Both the position numbers and the translations under genes were made by a program. Shown here in pieces: positions 27,854 to 34,402 of a DNA stretch of 64,000 bases. Origin of the DNA: Corynebacterium jeddahense (GTDB lineage: Bacteria; Actinomycetota; Actinomycetes; Mycobacteriales; Mycobacteriaceae); the NCBI RefSeq assembly GCF_028609865.1, contig NZ_CP063194.1, forward strand, positions 1,984,001 to 2,048,000, given 5' to 3'. Below the pieces are notes generated by a model, which did no database searches, was not told the DNA's origin, and saw nothing but the letters and a program-made list of their open reading frames with translations. Positions within the stretch are counted from its first letter, which is position 1; every line of letters begins with the position of its first letter.

Positions 27854-28019
27854 AACCTGAACTCGGGCGGCTTTGGCCGCCCTTTTTCATGCCACCACCC
27901 CACCAACCGCCCGCTGAGTTCGGGTTAGCCACTTCAACCTGAACTCAGGGAGCTTTTGCCTATCGACGACCAAAGGTTCCCCACGCCACCCCCAACCACT
28001 GCCGCTGCGAGTTCGGGTT
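27854..28019. repeat. Four alternating copies of AACCYGAACTC
   Basis: The 11-mer AACCTGAACTC occurs on the plus strand at 27854-27864 and 27936-27946. Its minus-strand form (GAGTTCGGGTT, i.e. AACCCGAACTC) occurs at 27916-27926 and 28009-28019. The four copies alternate in orientation inside an intergenic stretch without genes, so they could pair into hairpins or act as a protein-binding array. Confidence 0.6.
27865..27887 (+). terminator. Rho-independent terminator of the MHS transporter
   Basis: A perfect 7-bp stem GGGCGGC/GCCGCCC with loop TTTG is followed by five T residues, 24 bp after the transporter stop. Confidence 0.88.
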
Positions 28020-28063
28020 TTTGCTGAGGCCGCCAAACGCGCATACATCCCCTCCGAAAACCC

Positions 28064-28110
28064 TTGCTTTCCGGTCTAGCAAGTGACATGCTTGCGAACA
28101 TGGAAAGCAA
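28064..28110. promoter_or_regulatory. Concentric palindrome at the start of a membrane protein gene
   Basis: Outer arms TTGCTTTCC (28064-28072) and GGAAAGCAA (28102-28110) and inner arms GCAAG (28079-28083) and CTTGC (28091-28095) are all perfect complements centred on 28087. The ATG at 28088 lies at the centre. It looks like an operator or mRNA hairpin controlling the following gene pair; the small winged-helix protein encoded second is the natural candidate to bind it. Confidence 0.55.
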
Positions 28111-28552
28111 CGCACCGCAGCCCAACACACCGCATACCCAGATCTCCCAAGAAGAAGCCCGCGCCGCCCTCGAGCAGATCGACGGCATCGAGCACGACAC
28201 CCAGCGCAAACACATCCCGACGTTGGTCTACGCCATCCTCGGCACGAGTTTCGGCATCACGATCGCCGGCACGATCATCGGCTGGAAGTACTGGTGGGTG
28301 CTGTTCCTGCTCATCGTCGTCGCCTGCATCGCGCTGGCGATCTGGGACAGCAACCGCAACGTGCGCCCGAGCATGAAGCAGCCGATCCAGGAGGACCCGC
28401 AGACGAACTGGGCCGCCGCTCTCGCCCCACTCATCGTCATGCCGCTGACCTGGCTCGTCCCTGAGGGCAGCGTGGTCGGCGGAATCATCGCCGGCGTGGT
28501 CACCGCTGTCGTGTTCACGGCCGTGATGGTCTACTCGGAGAAGAACCGATGA
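28088..28552 (+). CDS. Small membrane protein of unknown function
   Basis: This 154-aa protein has four hydrophobic segments in two pairs (about residues 46-64 and 67-84, then 110-126 and 128-146) separated by a polar loop, with a glutamine- and proline-rich N terminus. ATG 28088 is at the centre of a palindrome; ATG 28100 is an alternative start and would give 150 aa. Its stop overlaps the following regulator as ATGA, so the two are expressed together. Paired small membrane protein and regulator units often handle stress or export, but no specific role can be assigned. Confidence 0.7.
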   Translation: MLANMESNAPQPNTPHTQISQEEARAALEQIDGIEHDTQRKHIPTLVYAILGTSFGITIAGTIIGWKYWWVLFLLIVVACIALAIWDSNRNVRPSMKQPIQEDPQTNWAAALAPLIVMPLTWLVPEGSVVGGIIAGVVTAVVFTAVMVYSEKNR

Positions 28553-28869
28553 ACGCCCCTGCCATCGACCCTGTCATTCACCCCCTGGCTAGGCTCAAGA
28601 TCTGTGCTGCGTTGTATCACGCTGGCGCCGTCGAGAAGCTTTCGTCCCGGCACGAGATGCGATTCAGCGCACTGAAAGCCCAAGCTGACCTGTCGGATTC
28701 TGCGCTGTCGAAGCAGCTGGCCACGCTGGAGGAGCACGGATACGTCACGCGCTTCCGCGAGTACGGCTCAAGCAGGGCGAAAGACACCGTGTGGGTCACG
28801 CTTACCGCGGCCGGCGCGCGGGCCTTTGAGAACCATACGGCCGCACTCCGCGAGATCGCCGGCGGGTAG
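28549..28869 (+). CDS. Winged-helix transcriptional regulator (MarR-like)
   Basis: This 106-aa protein is almost entirely one winged-helix domain: LARLKICAALYHAG, then the recognition-helix region FSALKAQADLSDSALSKQL and the wing HGYVTRFREYGSSRAKD, ending VTLTAAGARAFENHT. It matches the small HTH_34/MarR-like group. It overlaps the membrane protein gene by 4 bp. The concentric palindrome upstream of that gene is a plausible operator for autoregulation. Confidence 0.82.
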   Translation: MNAPAIDPVIHPLARLKICAALYHAGAVEKLSSRHEMRFSALKAQADLSDSALSKQLATLEEHGYVTRFREYGSSRAKDTVWVTLTAAGARAFENHTAALREIAGG

Positions 28870-28879
28870 ATTCGTCCCC

Positions 28880-29686
28880 ATGAGTTTTCCCGCACCCGCA
28901 CCCGACTCGTTCGCGCTGATCACCGGCGCGAGCCAAGGCATCGGCGAGGCGATCGCGCGCCAGCTCGCGGCCGAAGGCCACAACCTCATCCTCGCTGCGA
29001 GGCGCCAGGACGTGCTGCAGCAGCTTGGCGACGAGCTCTCGCTCACCCACGGCGTCGACATCGAAATCTTCGCCGGCGATTTGTCCAAGCAGCGCGACGT
29101 GGACGCCCTGATCCGGCACATTGGCAACCGCACCATCTCCATCTGCGTGAACTCGGCAGGCATTGCCAGCTTCGGCCCGTTCATGGCCCAGGACTGGGAG
29201 TATGAGACGAACCAGTTCAACCTGAACGCCACCGCGGTGTTCCGCATCACCAAGGCCGTGCTGGACCAGATGGTGCCGCGCGGCGAGGGCGCGCTGTGCA
29301 ACGTCGGCTCCGCGGCCGGCAACCTGCCCATCCCGAACAACGCCACCTACGTGTTCACCAAGGCCGGCGTGAACATGTTCACCGAGGCGCTGCACTACGA
29401 GCTCAAGGACTCCGGCGTGCACGTCACCCTCCTCGCCCCCGGCCCGGTGCGCGAAGCGTACATCCCGGAGGAAGAGCAGACCATTGTGGACAAGGTCGTG
29501 CCGGATTTTTTGTGGACCACCTACGAGTCCTGCGCCGCCGACACCATCCGCGCCATGAAAGCGAATCGCCGCCGCATTGTGCCCGGCCCACTGTCCAAGG
29601 CCATGGACGTGGTGTCCAACTACGCCCCGCGCGGGTGGCTTCCGCCGATCATGGGCAAGTTCTACGCACAGATGGGAGAGGAATAG
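28880..29686 (+). CDS. cmrA: SDR-family mycolate reductase CmrA-like
   Basis: This 268-aa short-chain dehydrogenase has the cofactor motif TGASQGIG near residue 17, NSAGIASFGPF near 95, and the catalytic Tyr-x3-Lys in TYVFTKAG near 160. Its length and position directly upstream of orn match Rv2509/CmrA, which reduces the beta-keto group of newly made mycolates before they go to the envelope. ATG 28880 has no ribosome site and a TAGATT 7 nt upstream, suggesting a leaderless mRNA. The assignment rests on length and gene order as well as the SDR motifs. Confidence 0.82.
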   Translation: MSFPAPAPDSFALITGASQGIGEAIARQLAAEGHNLILAARRQDVLQQLGDELSLTHGVDIEIFAGDLSKQRDVDALIRHIGNRTISICVNSAGIASFGPFMAQDWEYETNQFNLNATAVFRITKAVLDQMVPRGEGALCNVGSAAGNLPIPNNATYVFTKAGVNMFTEALHYELKDSGVHVTLLAPGPVREAYIPEEEQTIVDKVVPDFLWTTYESCAADTIRAMKANRRRIVPGPLSKAMDVVSNYAPRGWLPPIMGKFYAQMGEE

Positions 29687-30316
29687 ATGGAGACCGCCGC
29701 GAAGGACAACCGCATCGTCTGGGTCGATCTGGAGATGACGGGGCTGGACCCCGCCCGCCACGTCATCGTCGAGGTCGCGGCCCTGGTCACCGACGCGGAG
29801 CTGAACATCATCGACGAGGGCGTGGACCTGGTCGTGCACGCCACCGACGCGCAGCTCGCCGAGATGGACGACTTCGTCACCGAGATGCACTCCGGCAACG
29901 GGCTCCTCGACGACATCAAGGCCTCCACGGTCTCCCTCGCGGAGGCGGAGGATGCGGTGCTCGAGCTCGTGGCAAAGCACTGCGACCCGGCGCACCCCGC
30001 GCCGCTGGCGGGCAACTCGATCGCGACCGACCGCACGTTCATCCGCGCGCAGATGCCGCGGCTGGACGCGGCGCTGCACTACCGCATGATCGACGTCTCC
30101 ACGATCAAGGAGCTCACCCGCCGCTGGTTCCCGAAGGCCTACTACAACCAGCCGGAAAAGGGCATGGCGCACCGGGCGCTCGCAGACATCGTCGAGTCCA
30201 TCCGCGAGCTCGACTACTACCGTCGCGCGGTGTTCGTGGCGGCACCCGGTCCTGATGCCGACGCCGCCACGGTGGCGGCCGCGGGCGCAACCGACGCGTA
30301 CCAGCCGTTTTTGTGA
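29687..30316 (+). CDS. orn: Oligoribonuclease
   Basis: This 209-aa DEDDh 3'-5' exonuclease degrades 2-5 nt RNA fragments, including pGpG, in the cytoplasm. Exo motifs are clear: [11 protein letters not shown] (I), [16 protein letters not shown] (II), and [18 protein letters not shown] (III). The ATG directly abuts the cmrA stop codon, so the two are one transcript, as with Rv2509-Rv2511. It has a short non-conserved C-terminal extension, [16 protein letters not shown]. Confidence 0.95.
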   Translation: METAAKDNRIVWVDLEMTGLDPARHVIVEVAALVTDAELNIIDEGVDLVVHATDAQLAEMDDFVTEMHSGNGLLDDIKASTVSLAEAEDAVLELVAKHCDPAHPAPLAGNSIATDRTFIRAQMPRLDAALHYRMIDVSTIKELTRRWFPKAYYNQPEKGMAHRALADIVESIRELDYYRRAVFVAAPGPDADAATVAAAGATDAYQPFL

Positions 30317-30362
30317 AAACACGGTGAGGGACTACAGTAAATCTCGCTGCAAAACAGCGATG

Positions 30363-30435
30363 GTGGCTGTAGTTCAGCTGGTAGAGCACTAGGTTGTGAT
30401 CCTAGGTGTCGCGGGTTCGAGTCCCGTCAGCCACC
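30363..30435 (+). tRNA. tRNA-His (anticodon GTG)
   Basis: Acceptor GTGGCTG/CAGCCAC, D stem GTTC/GAGC, anticodon stem CTAGG/CCTAG with loop TTGTGAT, and T arm GCGGGTTCGAGTCCCGT are all present. The extra 5' G (30362) expected for tRNA-His precedes it, and CCA appears at 30436-30438. Mobile-element debris begins just downstream. Confidence 0.95.
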
Positions 30436-30444
30436 CCAAAGATA

Positions 30445-30518
30445 CCCCGTGACCTGCATAAACAGGTTACGGGGCAAATTGCTTTAATCGCCGGGTACGT
30501 TAAAGAGTACGTTAAAGA
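30445..30518. other. Hairpin and tandem 12-bp repeat after tRNA-His
   Basis: A 12-bp hairpin (CCCCGTGACCTG with CAGGTTACGGGG, one G-T pair, loop CATAAA) at 30445-30474 is followed by two perfect tandem copies of GTACGTTAAAGA at 30495-30506 and 30507-30518. The hairpin could terminate the tRNA transcript. The tandem repeat next to a tRNA gene recalls an integrase arm-type or attachment region, but no integrase is present here. Confidence 0.4.
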
Positions 30519-30593
30519 TTCTAGAAATCAGGCGCGGGTTAAGTAGCAGAAAGTGTGTCTGATTTTCGGGGTTATCACTGATCAGGCAGCATA

Positions 30594-30636
30594 AATCGGG
30601 CGTATATAAGGTGCGGAACCTTATATACGCCCGATT
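30594..30636. repeat. Perfect 19-bp inverted repeat with 5-nt loop
   Basis: The arms AATCGGGCGTATATAAGGT (30594-30612) and its exact complement (30618-30636) surround GCGGA. It lies inside the A-to-B subelement of the cassette and would form a very stable hairpin in either DNA strand or RNA. No T tract follows. Confidence 0.7.
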
Positions 30637-30835
30637 CGCGTTCAATCCAGACGATCCACTCAAAATCGCCAGTCAGTGCAATTTCGGACAAGACCAACTC
30701 GCCAAAGTTAACGATCTTGCCGAAGAAGACCACAACAAAGCCGACCAAGAAACAGGACGACCAGCCTTCTACGACAACGCTATCCCAACCGAATACAACC
30801 ACTCGATAGGAATTAGGAAACGCCCCATGAAATAG
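30611..30835 (+). CDS. Short hypothetical ORF inside a mobile remnant
   Basis: A 74-codon frame with a GTG start within the large hairpin encodes a polar, Asn/Asp/Glu-rich peptide (NPDDPLKIASQCNFGQDQLA near the start). I recognise no family. It has no ribosome site and sits between two copies of the same transposon end (30536 and 30893), so it is probably a relic rather than an active gene. Confidence 0.25.
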   Translation: MRNLIYARFAFNPDDPLKIASQCNFGQDQLAKVNDLAEEDHNKADQETGRPAFYDNAIPTEYNHSIGIRKRPMK

Positions 30836-30893
30836 CAAGCAAAGTGTCCGCCCGGCGACACACCGAACGGACACACATTTTGCTACTTAACCC

Positions 30894-31001
30894 CTCATCG
30901 CCACCCTGGCCATCGCAGGCATCGCGGGTCTGATCTCCTTGATTGCCCTGCTGGCACCGTTCGCTGTGGACCGTGCCCTCGGCCCGATCGCTAAGTTCTA
31001 G
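30894..31001 (+). pseudogene. C-terminal fragment of a membrane-anchored protein gene
   Basis: The 35 codons before a TAG read ATLAIAGIAGLISLIALLAP followed by FAVDRALGPIAKF, a hydrophobic membrane anchor plus short tail. The fragment begins exactly where an internal transposon end (30893) stops, so the 5' part was lost to the insertion. Small secreted or membrane-anchored corynebacterial proteins often end this way; the full gene is not identifiable. Confidence 0.5.
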
Positions 31002-31007
31002 CCAGAA

Positions 31008-31724
31008 CTACATGCCCAACATCGGCAGTTTGATGCCGAAGTGGGGCAGCGCAAAGAACAGGCCTGCGATGACCAGCAGCGCCGCAACCACCCCACCGAC
31101 AATGGCTGGCACGTTTACGTCAGCCTCGGCGGTGGGGTATTTCACATTCGCCCGCATGCCCTTGGTGCAGGTTTCGGCGGCGGTGGCGTCGGCGTCGTCG
31201 ATAAGCATGCGCTTCGCAGCAACCTTGCCGGACGGGGTTTCCGCCCACGCCTTGTACACGTCGCCATCCTTCGCGGTCAGCGGCGTCTCCATGCGCTTCG
31301 TGTCCGGGTCAACGCGCCACGAATCCGTGTCAATCGCCTCCAGCGTGCGATGCACCGTCGGCTCCGACTCCTTCATCGTCTTCTGCGCATCCGCATACTT
31401 TGCGACGAGCCCCTCCGGCAACAACTTGCCAAACTCCGCCTTCTCACCCTTGAGCGCCTTCTCGTTCTCCGCGACAACGCCCGGGTAGACCTGCTCAATC
31501 GCCGCGATGAGGTCGCGAGCCTGCTCGTAGTCACCGATCGCCTTGGACTCGTCGAACCACGACTCGATGAAACGCTTCTCGGCCGGCGCAAGCTTCACGG
31601 CGCACACGCCGTCCTTGCCCTTTGCTGCGACGGTAGCGGCGTTCGCCGGGGTCGCGGCGACAGCGCCGAGTGCGAGCGTTGCTGCGGTTGCGTACGCGGC
31701 GATACGGGTGGTGGTGCTGGTCAT
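31008..31724 (-). CDS. Secreted, C-terminally membrane-anchored protein of unknown function
   Basis: This 238-aa protein has a Sec signal peptide (hydrophobic core AAYATAATLALGAVAA, cleavage likely after ANA near residue 29), a mostly helical charged central region, and a C-terminal hydrophobic anchor (IVGGVVAALLVIAGLFFALP). Two cysteines, near residues 41 and 191, could form a disulfide. GAGGAGG lies 7 nt before ATG 31724. I recognise no domain. Similar alpha-helical anchored exoproteins are frequent in corynebacteria. It sits inside the cassette as apparent cargo. Confidence 0.65.
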   Translation of the reverse strand: MTSTTTRIAAYATAATLALGAVAATPANAATVAAKGKDGVCAVKLAPAEKRFIESWFDESKAIGDYEQARDLIAAIEQVYPGVVAENEKALKGEKAEFGKLLPEGLVAKYADAQKTMKESEPTVHRTLEAIDTDSWRVDPDTKRMETPLTAKDGDVYKAWAETPSGKVAAKRMLIDDADATAAETCTKGMRANVKYPTAEADVNVPAIVGGVVAALLVIAGLFFALPHFGIKLPMLGM

Positions 31725-32122
31725 GATTTTTCCTCCTCGGAGTGTGTGTACGGACTGAACCACCTCAGTGTCCAGGAAGGCGTGTTGCGACAGCGTTAAC
31801 GCGGGATGGCGGAGGGTGGCTGCCTGTTAGGATCCTGGGCGAAAACACCGTGTCAGAAGCAATGTGATGAACCAGGGGTGATGGAAATTTCACAAATGCA
31901 GTTAACCGCTTTGCAAGGCAATGGAGTTTCTCCATTAGAACCATCTCCGGTCGATTACGTTTTTATGCTGCTCACGTTGGCGGCTGTGGTGCTATTAGTT
32001 GCCAGTATCATTGTATTTTTCAGGCAACCTAACAGACGATGGTCGGATGTCTGGATCGTGCTCTTTCTGGTGTTCATACCCGTGGTAGGACCGTTGGCGT
32101 ATCTACTGCATGTGCGGTCCCG

Positions 32123-33562
32123 GAGGGTGTCCGATTCTTTGTGTGCGGGGGCTTGGTTTACAAGTAGTCCGCGAATCGGTCGGGGTAAGCCACGGCTAGT
32201 TGATTGATGGCTTGTTTCCACCCGGTGGCTTTCGCTCCTTCAATATAGCCGTTGCACTCAACGTCGCGCTTGGCTTTCTTCGCCCGCTGCGCAGCGCGCT
32301 TGTCCTCGATGTTGCAGATCATCAACCACAGCGTCTTCAGCGCCGCGGTATCGTTCGGGAATTGTCCCCGGTTACGGGTGGCTTTCCGCAGTTCAGCATT
32401 CAGCGACTCGATCGAATTGGTGGTGTAGAGCACCCGGCGGGCTGCCGGTGGGAACTGCAGAAACGGCACGAACCGCTCCCAAGCGTCGCGCCAGACTTTG
32501 ACCGACTGGGGGCATTTTAGGCCCAGCTCACTGGCCTCGAAAGCATCCAGGCTGGCGCGTGCCGTCTCCTCATTGGGAGCGGTGTAGACCTCACGCAGCG
32601 CGCGGGAGACGCCTTTGCGGTCCTGATACGACACCCACCGGTTCGCAGCCCGAATCAGGTGCACAATACAGGTCTGCACCATAGAGTTCGGCCAGGTTGC
32701 CTCCACGGCTTCTGGCAGGCCTTTGAGCCCGTCGCAGCAGACAATGAACACGTCCTGGACACCGCGGTTGGCCAGATCTGCGCAGACTGATGCCCAAAAT
32801 GCGGCACCTTCATTGTCAGCGATCCACAATCCCAAGATGTGCTTGATGCCGTCGATGTCCACACCGACAGCCATATAGCAGGCCTTATTGACCACGCGGT
32901 GGCCGTCACGGATTTTCACGCGTAGCGCGTCGAGGAAGATCACTGGGTAAAACTCGTCGAGCTGGCGGTTTTGCCAGATCATGACCTCGTCTAAGACCGC
33001 ATCAGTAATGGTGCTGATCGTATCTGGGCTCATATCCACCCCCAGAGTGGTGGCAAGGTGGTGCTGAATATCTCGCACCGTCATCCCGCCGGCGTACAGC
33101 GAGATGATCATGTCGTCGAGCTCTGTGAGCCGACGGGAGCCTTTGGGCACCATCTGCGGGCGAAACGTTCCCGCACGATCCCTCGGCATGGTCACTTCGA
33201 TTGGGCCGTAGCCGGAATCGACGGTCTTGGTGTACGACCCGTTGCGGTGATTGCTGCCCCGCCCGGTTTCCACCTGGGCTTTCGCTTTGCGGTCGGAGTG
33301 GCTATAGCCCAAATGGGCATCCATCTCCGCCTGCAGGCCGGCGTTGATCGACGCCTGTAAAAGCCCCTTGACCAGCTCGCTGGCGTCGTCGGTGGAGGTG
33401 GACAGCTCCCCGATGAGCCTTGCGAGCTCGGGGTTATCCATCAGCTTCTCGCTAATCGCATTGACCCTCGCCGGGTCATGGCTTTTCTTCGGTGACACCG
33501 TAGTCATTATCGGTGAAACTCCTTCAGATCAGAGCCTCACACACAAACTTCCTGACACCCTC
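32123..33562 (-). mobile_element. IS256-family insertion sequence
   Basis: The 1,440-bp element has inverted ends beginning GAGGGTGTC with similarity continuing through TTTGTGTG, encodes one full-length mutator-type transposase, and is flanked by exact 8-bp direct repeats CGGTCCCG (32115-32122 and 33563-33570). Duplications of 8-9 bp are normal for IS256. Perfect duplications and an intact gene point to a recent insertion. Confidence 0.92.
32158..33507 (-). CDS. IS256-family (mutator) transposase
   Basis: This 449-aa transposase carries the mutator-family DDE core: Asp in VIFLDALRVKIRDG near residue 193, Asp in FIVCCDGLKGLPEAV near 259, and Glu in YTTNSIESLNAELRKATR near 369. The N-terminal part holds the DNA-binding helices and the QVETGRGSNHRNGSYTKTV segment typical of the family. 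It is complete from ATG 33507 to the stop, 35 bp inside the element's end, so it is probably functional. Confidence 0.95.
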   Translation of the reverse strand: MTTVSPKKSHDPARVNAISEKLMDNPELARLIGELSTSTDDASELVKGLLQASINAGLQAEMDAHLGYSHSDRKAKAQVETGRGSNHRNGSYTKTVDSGYGPIEVTMPRDRAGTFRPQMVPKGSRRLTELDDMIISLYAGGMTVRDIQHHLATTLGVDMSPDTISTITDAVLDEVMIWQNRQLDEFYPVIFLDALRVKIRDGHRVVNKACYMAVGVDIDGIKHILGLWIADNEGAAFWASVCADLANRGVQDVFIVCCDGLKGLPEAVEATWPNSMVQTCIVHLIRAANRWVSYQDRKGVSRALREVYTAPNEETARASLDAFEASELGLKCPQSVKVWRDAWERFVPFLQFPPAARRVLYTTNSIESLNAELRKATRNRGQFPNDTAALKTLWLMICNIEDKRAAQRAKKAKRDVECNGYIEGAKATGWKQAINQLAVAYPDRFADYL

Positions 33563-33652
33563 CGGTCCCGCGGAAAGCGCGACAAAAGGGCCACATCTAA
33601 CCCTCCGACACGCCGATAGCAGACACACTTTTTGCTACTTAACCCTCAGGCG

Positions 33653-33949
33653 CTAGTCATCGCCACCATCTCGATCGCCTTCCCGGCAAGGCTGTTGCTG
33701 TTGCTGCTGTTGTTGTCTCCGCCGTGCCGTGGCGCGACGCAGCGCATCGAGTCGCCGCTGGTTCTCGCCGACAGTACGCAGCAGCCGATCGCGTTGACCG
33801 CCTACCGGTTTAACCAGTCGGGTGCGAGGCTTCGCGTATGCGGCGTGGTCGAGGGCGAGCGCATCATCGTCAGCGAGCAAATGCTCGAAGTACTCAGCGT
33901 CAGTACCGTCAAACTCCGAACGCTGGAATTGCCGAAATTCATCGTCCAT
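33653..33949 (-). pseudogene. Gene fragment trapped between mobile-element ends
   Basis: A 98-codon minus-strand frame begins MDDEFRQFQRSEFDGTDAEY and ends in an eight-glutamine run followed by CREGDRDGGDD. Its stop codon falls on the cassette's target duplication, and a probable IS256 end begins about 35 bp upstream of its ATG. The frame is open a little further upstream (TQPFDFLEQRV), so the original protein was probably longer. I do not recognise it. Confidence 0.4.
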
Positions 33950-34087
33950 AACGCGCTGTTCGAGGAAATCAAAAGGTTGCGTCCCTTAGTGTGGTGTAAC
34001 GCTTGCTGGTGGTGGGCCCTTGAAAATAGTGGGGCGGCCATCGTCAGTAACCTTTCGACTCAACTACCACATCTCACCGAAAGGCAC

Positions 34088-34291
34088 ATGACGATGACCG
34101 CTGCACCGCATTCTATCGACCCGACAACCTATCTGGATGAACTGCTGGCCCAAGCCTCGCCGGATCTGATGCGCCAGATGCTGCAAGGGTTTATCAACCA
34201 GATCCTCTCCGCCCAGGCCGACACCGTCTGCGGCGCCGAATACGGCGTCTCTTCTGAACAGCGGGTCTCCCGGCCATTTCCCATGCGGATG
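34088..34291 (+). pseudogene. Truncated IS256-type transposase (N terminus only)
   Basis: Only the first 60 or so residues remain: TYLDELLAQASPDLMRQMLQ then GFINQILSAQADTVCGAEYG, the N terminus of a different IS256-family transposase subgroup. After SEQRV the similarity ends and the frame runs on into unrelated sequence before the OYE gene. The DDE core is absent, so the copy is dead. The left inverted end is probably near 33983 (CCTTAGTGTGGTGTAA). Confidence 0.72.
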
Positions 34292-34402
34292 CTTCACTCC
34301 CCAACCACCTGGGCGTTTAATCCCCTGAGCCGATGGCCGTGGCCCCCTCCGAGGTACGCACGGGCACGGAATAGCCGTTGCCATGTACGCGTTGAGGAGC
34401 GC

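Larger units (their letters stand above)
31881..33619 (+). pseudogene. PLDc_N-type small membrane protein gene interrupted by IS256-type element
   Basis: The left part (31881-32122) encodes VDYVFMLLTLAAVVLLVAS and a second helix region VWIVLFLVFIPVVGPLAYLL, the two-helix pattern of the phospholipase D N-terminal-like (PLDc_N) family. The insertion sequence at 32123-33562 splits it. Removing the element and one 8-bp duplication joins the frame exactly into HVRSRGKRDKRATSNPPTRR and a stop at 33617-33619. About 97 residues would be restored. The current left fragment ends in a short read-through tail, so it may still fold into the membrane. Confidence 0.82.
30536..33645. mobile_element. Transposon-like cassette with matching inverted ends and 8-bp target duplication
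   Basis: The left end begins GGGTTAAGTAGCAGAAAG and the right end, read inward, GGGTTAAGTAGCAAAAAG; 25 of the first 26 bases agree. Exact 8-bp copies of TCAGGCGC flank it at 30528-30535 and 33646-33653. A third copy of the end, in the same orientation as the right end, lies inside at 30868-30893. The cassette carries no transposase of its own that I can see. It contains a small ORF, a gene fragment, a secreted-protein gene, and a PLDc_N gene that was later hit by an IS256-type element. Confidence 0.75.

Noticed and set aside
30869..30893. A target duplication for the internal transposon end
   Set aside because: The bases after 30893 (CTCATCGCC) do not match those before 30536 (TCAGGCGC), so 30536-30893 alone did not insert here as a unit.
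33653..33949. Phage integrase gene next to tRNA-His
   Set aside because: The frame lacks tyrosine recombinase motifs (no RHxxR or catalytic Tyr context) and ends in a polyglutamine run.
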